Assembly: GCA_002720535.1 (NCBI GenBank)
Contig: PBIU01000003.1
Span: 171,278-176,538, forward strand
DNA from: Candidatus Pelagibacterales bacterium
GTDB taxonomy: Bacteria > Pseudomonadota > Alphaproteobacteria > TMED109
Direction: 5' to 3'
DNA length: 5,261 nucleotides
The notes under the pieces are model-generated. The model ran no database searches and had not been told where the DNA came from. It saw only the letters and a program-made list of their open reading frames with translations. A program made the translations under genes and the position numbers. Below, piece by piece: positions 1 to 5,261 of the stretch; the first letter of the stretch is position 1; the number at the start of each line of letters is the position of its first letter.

Positions 1-1421
1 TACCAACCACTAAAATCTTCTAAATATGCTTTTTTATACCTCTCTCTATCTTGCCAAAGTGTAGAGCTACAACTTGGAGGTAAGGGTAATTTTATAGCCA
101 ATGCGCCTATTTCTCCTCTTGGTTTAATGCTTCCATCTTCATCTAAGCACTGAACATCAAAACCTGGAGAAGGTCTGCCTGTTGACCCTGGTTTAATTTC
201 ATATAACCCTAGTCCGGCAAAGTTTCCTGCAATAGCCCATCCAGTTTCAGTTTGCCACCAATGGTCTATAACTGGAACATTTAAATGTTTTTCAGTCCAT
301 TGAATAGTAGAAGGATCTGCTCGTTCTCCAGCTAAAAATTGCATTCTAAAATTTTTAAGATTATACTTTTTTATTTCTTCCCCATTAGGGTCGTCGCGTT
401 TGATAGCTCTGAGAGCAGTTGGGGCTGTAAACATAACTGAAACATTATACTCACTTATAACTCTCCAAAATGAACCAGCATCTGGAGTACCCGTTGGTTT
501 GCCTTCATATAATATTGAAGTACAACCACTTAAAAGTGGAGCATATACTATATATGAATGACCCACTACCCATCCAATATCAGATGCTGCCCAAAATACA
601 TCTCCTGGTTGCAATCCGTAAACCATTTTCATACTGTTTTTTAGAGCAACGGCGTGCCCACCATTATCTCTAACCATACCTTTAGGATCTCCAGTAGTAC
701 CTGATGTATATAAAATATATAATGGGTCATTAGACTTTACAGGTACAGGAGTAACACTGTGAGAATTATTTATTACATCCTGAAAATTAAAATCTCTATC
801 ATCAATAAGATTAGCTTTACAAATCTCTCTTTGAAAAATAAAACATTTTTTAACTTTATATTTAGCTAACTCAATTGCTTTGTCTAGCATAGGTTTATAT
901 TCAATTATTTTACCTGGTTCTATACCACAGGATCCAGCAATAATTATCTTAGGTCTAGAGTCATTAATTCTTGTAGCTAATTCATTAGGAGCAAAACCTC
1001 CGAAAACCACTACATGGATTGCACCTAATCTTGCACATGCAAGCATTGATGCCACTGCTTCTGGTATCATTGGCATATAAATTAATACTCTGTCGCCTTT
1101 TTTAACTCCATGCTCTTGAAGAGCTCCAGCTATTTTTTCAGTTTTAGTTAATAGTTCTTTATAGGTATAGGTCTTTTTTGTCTGTGTAACAGGACTATCA
1201 TAGATTAGGGCTTTTCTATCGCCATTTCCGTTTTTAATATGTATGTCTAAACAATTATAAGAGGTATTTAATTCTCCATCTGGGAACCAAGTCCAAAATG
1301 GAGCATCAGATGAATCCAGTATTTTTTTAGGCTTTTTATACCAAGAAATATCTTTAGCCTTTTCTTCCCAATATGAAATAGGGTTATTTTGCCAATTTTG
1401 ATAACTTGTCTTATATGACAT
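1..1421 (-). CDS. prpE: Propionyl-CoA synthetase (propionate--CoA ligase), 3' end cut by window edge
   Basis: Cytoplasmic acyl-adenylate-forming enzyme that converts propionate, ATP and CoA to propionyl-CoA, AMP and pyrophosphate, feeding the methylcitrate or methylmalonyl-CoA route. I read 473 uninterrupted codons from ATG at 1421 to the left edge. Family members are about 630 residues, so the C-terminal subdomain with the regulatory acetylated lysine lies outside. Seen in order: an N-terminal ACAS_N-type segment (about 1-60); the P-loop TSGTTGDPKGMVRDNGG (239-255); YEGKPTGTPDAG (305-316); LAGERADP (363-370); and the adenylation motif WWQTETGW (388-395). TGW after WWQTE, VRDNGG and GTPDAG are typical of PrpE; acetyl-CoA synthetase usually has WWQTETGG. 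An AGGAAG Shine-Dalgarno supports the start. It follows a terminator, so it is probably not cotranscribed with the BI-1 gene. Acetate or acrylate activation remains possible as a side activity. I see no frameshift. Confidence 0.93.
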   Translation of the reverse strand, partial: MSYKTSYQNWQNNPISYWEEKAKDISWYKKPKKILDSSDAPFWTWFPDGELNTSYNCLDIHIKNGNGDRKALIYDSPVTQTKKTYTYKELLTKTEKIAGALQEHGVKKGDRVLIYMPMIPEAVASMLACARLGAIHVVVFGGFAPNELATRINDSRPKIIIAGSCGIEPGKIIEYKPMLDKAIELAKYKVKKCFIFQREICKANLIDDRDFNFQDVINNSHSVTPVPVKSNDPLYILYTSGTTGDPKGMVRDNGGHAVALKNSMKMVYGLQPGDVFWAASDIGWVVGHSYIVYAPLLSGCTSILYEGKPTGTPDAGSFWRVISEYNVSVMFTAPTALRAIKRDDPNGEEIKKYNLKNFRMQFLAGERADPSTIQWTEKHLNVPVIDHWWQTETGWAIAGNFAGLGLYEIKPGSTGRPSPGFDVQCLDEDGSIKPRGEIGALAIKLPLPPSCSSTLWQDRERYKKAYLEDFSGW

Positions 1422-1427
1422 GATATT

Positions 1428-1433
1428 CTTCCT
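1428..1433 (-). promoter_or_regulatory. Shine-Dalgarno site of prpE
   Basis: Reads AGGAAG on the minus strand and ends six bases before the ATG at 1421. It is one of three clear ribosome binding sites in the window, and it fixes the prpE start. Confidence 0.8.
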
Positions 1434-1446
1434 AAATTATTTTATT

Positions 1447-1482
1447 AAAAAAAAAGGCGTTAATTTAATTAATTAACGCCTT
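1447..1482 (-). terminator. Rho-independent terminator of the BI-1 family gene
   Basis: Arms 1454-1465 and 1471-1482 are perfect reverse complements (12 bp, with the core GGCG/CGCC at the outer end) around a 5-base loop. On the minus strand the hairpin is followed at once by nine T residues (1455 down to 1447). It begins 22 bases after the stop codon at 1505, so it ends the BI-1 transcript before prpE. On the plus strand the stem is followed by ATGAC and only a short T run, so it is at best a weak terminator in that direction, and no plus-strand gene reaches it. Confidence 0.88.
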
Positions 1483-1504
1483 ATGACTTTTTATAAAAAA
1501 TATT

Positions 1505-2251
1505 TTAACGTCTATTACCAAGTAACATTAATAACATAATAAATAAATTAAGAAAATCGAGATATAGCTTTAAAGCACCCATAATAGCTTTCTTTACTTG
1601 GGTTTCTCCATTTTCACCTTCTACATACATTTCTTTTAAGGTTTGCGTATCATATGCTGTTAAACCAGTAAATATTAATACTCCTAAAACACTAATCATA
1701 AATTGCATCATAGTGGATTGTAAAAATATATTTACTACCATGGCTATTATAATTCCAATTAGCCCCATCATTAAAAAAGATCCAAAATTAGCTAATGATT
1801 TTTTTGTAGTATACCCATAAATACTTGCTCCTAAAAATGTGGATGAAGATATAAAAAATACACGCGCAACAGATTCACCTGTGTAAGCTAAAAATATAGA
1901 TGCTAATGATATTCCATAACATCCAGATAAAATCCAAAACATTGTTTGCGCAGTAGAGGCTTGCATTTTTTGAATTCTCATAGAAAGCATAACAACAAGA
2001 CCTAGAGGTGCAAGCATAAATATAAAGCCCAAAGGAGAAGCAAATAATGCCTGACCAAGAGCAGTGTATTGACCATTTTGATCAATTGAGGCTCCGGAAA
2101 CTAGCCATGCTATTAGACCTGTGATAGCAAGGCCTACAGTCATATATCCATATATTTTTTGCATATAAGCTCTTAAACCTGCATCTTCAGTACTTAAAGA
2201 AGCGGCTTTAGCTTGTGTTTGAGGGTTAGAACTAAAATGACCAATTTTCAT
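1505..2251 (-). CDS. Bax inhibitor-1 (BI-1/YccA/TMBIM) family inner-membrane protein
   Basis: 248-residue multi-pass inner-membrane protein of the BI-1/TMBIM family. Bacterial relatives include E. coli YccA, a modulator of the FtsH protease, and B. subtilis YetJ, a pH-gated calcium leak channel; which role applies here is unknown. A soluble N-terminus of about 30 residues precedes seven hydrophobic segments, near 34-53, 73-92, 101-122, 129-147, 156-176, 181-198 and 225-243. Signature motifs are GLTAYDTQTLKE (196-207) and ALKLYLDFLNLF (226-237), with a basic C-terminus NRR. Asp201, Asp232 and Arg92 fall where YetJ keeps its gating aspartates and arginine, aligned by eye only. The frame is open upstream to a TTG at 2278, but I chose ATG at 2251 because TTGGAG sits nine bases before it and the extra nine residues look non-conserved. 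It is monocistronic: its own terminator lies downstream and a divergent gene upstream. Confidence 0.92.
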   Translation of the reverse strand: MKIGHFSSNPQTQAKAASLSTEDAGLRAYMQKIYGYMTVGLAITGLIAWLVSGASIDQNGQYTALGQALFASPLGFIFMLAPLGLVVMLSMRIQKMQASTAQTMFWILSGCYGISLASIFLAYTGESVARVFFISSSTFLGASIYGYTTKKSLANFGSFLMMGLIGIIIAMVVNIFLQSTMMQFMISVLGVLIFTGLTAYDTQTLKEMYVEGENGETQVKKAIMGALKLYLDFLNLFIMLLMLLGNRR

Positions 2252-2260
2252 ATTTAAAAA

Positions 2261-2266
2261 CTCCAA
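2261..2266 (-). promoter_or_regulatory. Shine-Dalgarno site that decides the BI-1 gene start
   Basis: Reads TTGGAG on the minus strand and ends nine bases before ATG 2251. It lies inside the longer frame opened by TTG at 2278, so it argues for the shorter, 248-residue protein. Confidence 0.75.
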
Positions 2267-2289
2267 TTTAATAAACAAAATATATTTTT

Positions 2290-2318
2290 TTGTTTTAGTT
2301 TATATTTTTAACTATAAT
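2290..2318 (+). promoter_or_regulatory. Candidate sigma-70-type promoter for phhB
   Basis: A perfect TATAAT (2313-2318) is preceded, with a 17-base spacer, by TTGTTT (2290-2295), which matches only the TTG of the -35 consensus. Transcription would start near 2325 and leave an untranslated leader of about 110 bases before phhB. In sequence this AT-rich a chance TATAAT is common, so the call rests mainly on spacing and position. Confidence 0.35.
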
Positions 2319-2338
2319 ATATATTATATATTGTGCAA
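2311..2338 (-). promoter_or_regulatory. Candidate promoter for the BI-1 family gene
   Basis: On the minus strand TTGCAC (2338-2333) and TATAGT (2316-2311) are 16 bases apart, facing the BI-1 gene. The -10 is five of six to consensus, the -35 only three of six. A perfect minus-strand TATAAT also occurs at 2328-2323 but lacks a partner at normal spacing. Weak evidence; a promoter for this gene must nevertheless lie in the 184-base region 2252-2435. Confidence 0.3.
2313..2328. repeat. Perfect 16-bp AT palindrome in the divergent intergenic region
   Basis: TATAATATATATTATA is its own reverse complement, with symmetry centre between 2320 and 2321; symmetry breaks at 2312/2329. It contains a perfect -10 hexamer on each strand. 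It could be a dimeric regulator site, a double promoter element or a chance product of AT richness. The rest of 2252-2435 is A/T-rich, with no small ORF or RNA that I can support. Confidence 0.6.
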
Positions 2339-2435
2339 AATCTATATTTTACAAGTTAATATACTTAAGTTTTTTCTGCTATTAAGTTTATTTTTTTGTA
2401 TAAAGCAAAATTATTAATAAAAATAGTTGTTATAC

Positions 2436-2732
2436 ATGAAGTTAGATCAAAAAGAAGTTGAAATCAAAATTAAAGACTTAGATGGTTGGGTATTAGATAA
2501 AGAGACTCAGGCTATAACAAAAACATATACATTCCAAAACTTTAAAAAAGCTTTTCTTTGGATGACATATTTATCTGAAGCAGCTGAAAGATTAAACCAC
2601 CACCCTGAATGGAGGAATGTATATAATACAGTAGATGTTCTTCTTACTACGCATGATGTCTCGGGTTTATCGACTAAAGATTTTGATTTGGCTTTATTAA
2701 TGGATATAGAATTCAAAAAATTCATAGAATAG
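2436..2732 (+). CDS. phhB: Pterin-4a-carbinolamine dehydratase (4a-hydroxytetrahydrobiopterin dehydratase)
   Basis: 98-residue cytoplasmic enzyme, the usual family length (about 95-115), that dehydrates 4a-hydroxytetrahydropterin to quinonoid dihydropterin, recycling the cofactor of aromatic amino-acid hydroxylases. The hallmark is NHHPEWRNVYNTVDVLLTTHD (54-74): His55 and His56 and then His73 correspond to the three active-site histidines. GLSTKDFDLA (77-86) is the usual final helix start. I chose ATG 2436; the frame also opens at a TTG at 2427, three codons earlier, which adds nothing conserved. No Shine-Dalgarno is visible before either. No hydroxylase (phhA) gene is in the window. The family is known from genomes lacking such hydroxylases, where a role linked to molybdopterin has been proposed, so the physiological substrate here is open. 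It is followed after ten bases by the DUF3429 gene, probably on the same transcript. Confidence 0.93.
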   Translation: MKLDQKEVEIKIKDLDGWVLDKETQAITKTYTFQNFKKAFLWMTYLSEAAERLNHHPEWRNVYNTVDVLLTTHDVSGLSTKDFDLALLMDIEFKKFIE

Positions 2733-2742
2733 TAAATAGTTA

Positions 2743-3222
2743 ATGTTCAAATACTTATCATTTTTTAATTTATTCAAAACGCCTTTGGCTCCTCTAATGC
2801 TTGGTTTAGGAGGAACTTTACCTTTTATATTTTTGTCTGTAGTAATTTGGTTGGGTTCAACTGATTTGCAATTAATTGCATTATTTAATCTCATAAATTA
2901 TTCAATTATAATTTTATCTTTTGTAGGTGCTATTCATTGGGGAGCAGCTATGATGAGAAATGATATATTTTATGGGTATTATTTAATATCAATTATACCA
3001 GCCATTTTAAGCTGGTTTTTAATTATGGGGTTTATCGCAAATTATTTACTTATATTTATTATATTAATGATACTTTTTCTTCTTATGTTTTTTATAGATG
3101 TCAAGGCAGTAAGAAATCAGATTCTTCCTGAATGGTATTTACCATTAAGAAAAGTAATTACTATAATTGTATTTTTATGCCTAGGTTCAGTCTGTTTGGC
3201 TATAAATACAAGATTAATATAA
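2743..3222 (+). CDS. DUF3429 family small integral membrane protein
   Basis: 159-residue hydrophobic protein of unknown function that I recognise as the DUF3429 family by its motif order: PLxLGLGGTLPF (17-28), ILSFVGAIHWGAAM (57-70), FIDVKAVRNQ (117-126) and LPEWYLPLR (128-136). About five hydrophobic segments are visible, near 15-38, 45-66, 77-98, 100-118 and 137-155, with the conserved LPEWYxxLR loop between the last two; there is no cleavable signal peptide. Length is normal for the family. The ATG follows the phhB stop by ten bases with no clear Shine-Dalgarno, suggesting translation coupled to, or dependent on, the phhB transcript. Its stop codon is two bases from that of the converging transporter gene. 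No enzymatic or transport activity can be assigned from sequence; the GAIHWG histidine and the loop are the only conserved polar features. Confidence 0.87.
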   Translation: MFKYLSFFNLFKTPLAPLMLGLGGTLPFIFLSVVIWLGSTDLQLIALFNLINYSIIILSFVGAIHWGAAMMRNDIFYGYYLISIIPAILSWFLIMGFIANYLLIFIILMILFLLMFFIDVKAVRNQILPEWYLPLRKVITIIVFLCLGSVCLAINTRLI

Positions 3223-3224
3223 TA

Positions 3225-4118
3225 TTACTTTTTTTTAATTTGATCTAATAAAAGAATTACCATTGTTGCTATAATTATTACTATAGATCCAATTATTTCG
3301 TTAAAGTATGGAATTTCATTAAATATTACAAACCCATAAATTCCTGCAAAAATTAATCTACTATAATCTGCGGGCATAACAACAGTAGTTGTGCTATTTC
3401 TTAAACCCCAGATTGTAAGCATTTGCGCAATAGTTCCACATATAGCAGCCAAAAATATAAGGAATAAATTTGAAAGCGTGACAGAATTCCAAAAAATAAT
3501 ACAGGGAATTAATAATCCAATTGAAGAAATTATCCCATAATAAAGTTGTATAGTTAAAGTAGCTTCACTTGTAGTTAAAGATTTGACTGTTAATTTCACG
3601 CAACTTACAAAAAATGCTCCAATTAAAGCTATAACGGCTGAATAATAGGTAATACCGGCGTCATTATTAGGGTTTATAATTAATATTACTCCTAAAAAGC
3701 CACATATTATTAAAAGAATTCTTAAAAAACCTGGTTTATCACCAACAAATATTATAGCTAGAGGTACTAAAAATAAAATTCTAGTATAGCCTAGAGTTAC
3801 TGCAGTTGCTAAAGGCATCATAGATAAAGCAGTAAAACCAGCCATAATTGCTCCAATTCCAAATAATCCTCTAATGATATGTAGTTTTAATCTGTTCGTA
3901 TTTAATATTTTATTAGGTTGGTTTTTTAAAATAATTGGAATAAGGATTATTAAACCAAAAAAACAGCGAAAAAAAGCCAGCTGAAATGGATGAAGTTCTA
4001 AGGTTAAATATTTTACTATAGTCCCCATAATAGGAAAAGTAGCAGAAGCCATAAGAATAAATATAAATCCTTTAACATTTGGACTTAATTTATTCCAAAT
4101 TTTTTCAAATTCATTCAT
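3225..4118 (-). CDS. EamA/DMT-superfamily transporter (drug/metabolite transporter, 10 TM)
   Basis: 297-residue inner-membrane transporter, the typical length for the family, built of two EamA repeats (about 17-149 and 157-290), each with five hydrophobic segments. Approximate helices: 16-36, 44-63, 80-98, 104-124, 131-149, 157-177, 188-209, 215-235, 245-267, 273-291. Family marks are FRCFFGLIILIP (50-61) in the first repeat and MPADYSRLIFAGIYGFVIFNEIP (248-270) in the second, with a lysine-rich tail at the cytosolic end. The DYSRLIFA form resembles the alphaproteobacterial subgroup that includes S-adenosylmethionine carriers, but substrate and direction cannot be read from sequence; export of an amino acid or nucleoside-like metabolite is equally likely. 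ATG 4118 lies six bases after the stop of the oxidoreductase gene, with no clear Shine-Dalgarno, so it is probably the second gene of that operon and translationally coupled. Its 3' end abuts the converging DUF3429 gene. Confidence 0.9.
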   Translation of the reverse strand: MNEFEKIWNKLSPNVKGFIFILMASATFPIMGTIVKYLTLELHPFQLAFFRCFFGLIILIPIILKNQPNKILNTNRLKLHIIRGLFGIGAIMAGFTALSMMPLATAVTLGYTRILFLVPLAIIFVGDKPGFLRILLIICGFLGVILIINPNNDAGITYYSAVIALIGAFFVSCVKLTVKSLTTSEATLTIQLYYGIISSIGLLIPCIIFWNSVTLSNLFLIFLAAICGTIAQMLTIWGLRNSTTTVVMPADYSRLIFAGIYGFVIFNEIPYFNEIIGSIVIIIATMVILLLDQIKKK

Positions 4119-4124
4119 TTAAAT

Positions 4125-5099
4125 TTAATTGCAACTTAAAATAATTTTACCAGTATTTGATCTGCTTAGTAGGAAATTAAGGGCTTCGCCTGCCTCTTCA
4201 AGCTTAAATACTTTTCCAATTTTTGGTTTTAGTTTCTTTTCTTCATACATTGTCATTAATTTATTAAATGACTCTCCTATAAGTGGAGGATTAATAAAGG
4301 CATATTGTCCCCAATAAAGACCTATTGCTGAAGAGCTTTTTAGAAGTAAACGGTTAGCAGGAATTTTAGGTATCTTTCCTCCAGCAAAACCAATTATTAT
4401 AAATTTTCCCTCCCAACTAAGACTTTTTATAGCGTCATCCGCTGTTTCTCCACCAATCATATCTATTACTAGATTTACTCCATCTGGAGCTAATTTTTTT
4501 AAACTATGTCTAAAGGTTTCAGTATTATAATTTATAGTGCTGTTAGCTCCATGCTCTTTACATGTTTCACATTTTTTATCACTTCCTGCGGCAGCTATAG
4601 TATTTGCTCCATATGCATTTGCGATTTCAACACAGGCTAAACCAACTCCTCCAGCTGCTCCGAGGATTAAACATGTTTGATTTTTTTGAAGCACTCCTTT
4701 CCAATCTATCGCCCCAAAAGCAGTTCCGTAGGCTACTGGAAAAGACGCCGCAGTAATAAAATCCATATCATTAGGAATTTTATATACATTTTCTGCTGGC
4801 ATTACTATTTCGTTACAGTAACTTCCGTATTTCGCTATACCAATAACTCTATCATTAATTTTATGTGTTTTTACTTTTTTACCTACCTCTATAACGGTTC
4901 CTGATAATTCTAAGCCTGGCGAAAATGGAGGCCGAGGTCTCTCTTGATATCTTCCTCTAATAACTAAGGTATCGGCAAAATTTACTCCTACATTTTCAAC
5001 TTTTATTCTAACTGATAATTCTTTTATAATAGGTGAGTCACATTCTTCTAAAATTAAACTTTCAGGCCCTCCATATTTATTTACAATCATTCTTTTCAT
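4125..5099 (-). CDS. NADPH:quinone oxidoreductase-like MDR protein (zeta-crystallin type)
   Basis: 324-residue soluble medium-chain dehydrogenase/reductase of the quinone oxidoreductase branch, which has no catalytic or structural zinc and reduces quinones or enone-like substrates with NADPH. The GroES-like domain (about 1-125) has GVNFADTLVIRGRYQ (38-52) and PFSPGLELSGTVIEVG (58-73). The Rossmann domain (about 140-260) has the nucleotide loop LGAAGGVGLACVEIA (146-160), GSDKK (172-176) near the expected NADPH phosphate site, and DMIGG (213-217). The C-terminus returns to the catalytic fold, with KPKIGKVFKLEEAGEAL (291-307). The family's usual length is about 325. The frame opens seven codons earlier at ATG 5120, but AAGGA eight bases before ATG 5099 favours the shorter form, beginning MKRMIV. 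First gene of a likely operon with the EamA transporter. The true electron acceptor is unknown; the AcuI-type acryloyl-CoA reductase signature is absent. Confidence 0.91.
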   Translation of the reverse strand: MKRMIVNKYGGPESLILEECDSPIIKELSVRIKVENVGVNFADTLVIRGRYQERPRPPFSPGLELSGTVIEVGKKVKTHKINDRVIGIAKYGSYCNEIVMPAENVYKIPNDMDFITAASFPVAYGTAFGAIDWKGVLQKNQTCLILGAAGGVGLACVEIANAYGANTIAAAGSDKKCETCKEHGANSTINYNTETFRHSLKKLAPDGVNLVIDMIGGETADDAIKSLSWEGKFIIIGFAGGKIPKIPANRLLLKSSSAIGLYWGQYAFINPPLIGESFNKLMTMYEEKKLKPKIGKVFKLEEAGEALNFLLSRSNTGKIILSCN

Positions 5100-5107
5100 A
5101 GAAATAT

Positions 5108-5112
5108 CCTTA
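5108..5112 (-). promoter_or_regulatory. Shine-Dalgarno site that decides the oxidoreductase start
   Basis: AAGGA on the minus strand, ending eight bases before ATG 5099. It lies inside the frame of the alternative ATG at 5120, which has no comparable site upstream, so translation most likely begins at 5099. Confidence 0.75.
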
Positions 5113-5144
5113 AAATACATTAATAATCTTTTTTTAATAAATAT

Positions 5145-5186
5145 ATATATTAATTTTTTTAAATTCTAATATATTAATTTTTTTAA
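5145..5186. repeat. Exact 18-bp direct repeat upstream of the oxidoreductase gene
   Basis: The 18-mer ATATATTAATTTTTTTAA occurs at 5145-5162 and again at 5169-5186, a 24-base period. Identity ends at both borders. A further T7AA run at 5129-5137 keeps a similar spacing (25 bases) without the rest of the unit. The T runs could bend DNA or mark an operator, but the unit is low in complexity and may be slippage or chance. The rest of 5100-5261 is almost pure A/T and holds no gene that I can support. Confidence 0.55.
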
Positions 5187-5197
5187 CGATTTGTCTT
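5168..5197 (-). promoter_or_regulatory. Candidate promoter for the oxidoreductase-EamA operon
   Basis: On the minus strand AAGACA (5197-5192) and TATATT (5173-5168) are 18 bases apart, four and five of six to the sigma-70 consensus. The -10 and spacer overlap the right copy of the 18-bp direct repeat. In such AT-rich DNA several other hexamers could serve, so this is only the best candidate seen. Confidence 0.25.
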
Positions 5198-5261
5198 TTT
5201 GCTTTATAATATTATTTATTTTATATATTTTAAATTATAATTAATTATTTATTGAAGTAAC

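Noticed and set aside
470..1080. Plus-strand open frames at 470-673 and 880-1080
   Set aside because: They lie antisense to prpE, whose minus-strand frame is continuous and full of family motifs. Their translations show no recognisable domain.
2363..2397. Inverted repeat ACTTAA/TTAAGT with a T-rich tail as an attenuator or riboswitch before phhB
   Set aside because: The stem is only six mostly A-T pairs around a 13-base loop, too weak to form a stable terminator, and no known riboswitch core is visible.
2507..2894. Minus-strand open frames across phhB and the start of the DUF3429 gene
   Set aside because: Both are antisense to well-supported plus-strand genes and look like composition artefacts.
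3213..3236. AT inverted repeat TAATAT-A-ATATTA plus eight T residues as a rho-independent terminator of the DUF3429 gene
   Set aside because: With a workable loop only about four A-T pairs remain. There is no G-C pair, so it is not annotated as a terminator.
4129..4904. Plus-strand open frames at 4129-4317 and 4677-4904
   Set aside because: Antisense shadows of the oxidoreductase gene, with no start signal or domain.
4125..5099. Oxidoreductase as AcuI/YhdH acryloyl-CoA reductase, pairing functionally with prpE
   Set aside because: The N-terminal motif is NFADTLVIRGRYQ, the quinone oxidoreductase form, not the NYKDxLA form followed by a GGY-type loop seen in AcuI/YhdH. The genes are also about 2.7 kb apart with oppositely oriented genes between them.
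5141..5261. Replication origin or attachment site suggested by extreme AT richness
   Set aside because: No DnaA boxes, integrase, tRNA end or iteron array beyond the single 18-bp pair; AT-rich leaders are usual in such genomes.
1..5261. CRISPR array, defence island, mobile element, tRNA or rRNA
   Set aside because: I saw no regularly spaced repeats of CRISPR size, no terminal inverted repeats or transposase frame, and no conserved RNA segments. All six genes belong to housekeeping or transport families.

Overview
The window is a compact, AT-rich stretch (by eye roughly 70% A+T) of an ordinary bacterial chromosome with six protein genes. The product set and low GC suggest an alphaproteobacterium, most plausibly a streamlined marine lineage of the SAR11/Pelagibacter type. 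That placement is inference: there is no rRNA or other marker gene here.

Layout. (1) 1-1421, minus strand: the N-terminal three quarters of a propionyl-CoA synthetase (prpE), cut by the left window edge. (2) 1422-1504: an intergenic gap holding a strong minus-strand rho-independent terminator. (3) 1505-2251, minus: a Bax inhibitor-1 family membrane protein. Its start is set by a Shine-Dalgarno site, nine codons inside the longest possible frame. (4) 2252-2435: an AT-rich divergent intergenic region with a perfect 16-bp palindrome that carries TATAAT on both strands. (5) 2436-2732, plus: a pterin-4a-carbinolamine dehydratase (phhB). Ten bases later, 2743-3222, plus, encodes a small DUF3429 membrane protein. 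(6) 3225-4118 and 4125-5099, both minus: an EamA/DMT-family transporter and, upstream of it, an NADPH:quinone oxidoreductase-like MDR protein, six bases apart and probably cotranscribed from right to left. (7) 5100-5261: an AT-rich leader with an exact 18-bp direct repeat and no gene that I can see.

How the genes work together. Two co-oriented pairs are likely operons: phhB with DUF3429, and the oxidoreductase with the EamA transporter. They converge with only two bases between their stop codons and no room for a separate terminator. The BI-1 gene and prpE point the same way but are separated by the terminator. Metabolically this is a mix: activation of short-chain acids, pterin recycling, an oxidoreductase of unknown substrate, and three integral membrane proteins, two of poorly known function.

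I found no CRISPR array, tRNA, rRNA, transposase, integrase, toxin-antitoxin pair or defence gene, and no sign of a novel multi-gene system. The most useful leads are the conserved ion-gate-like residues of the BI-1 protein, the phhB-DUF3429 linkage, the palindromic double -10 region, and the question of where prpE gets its promoter.
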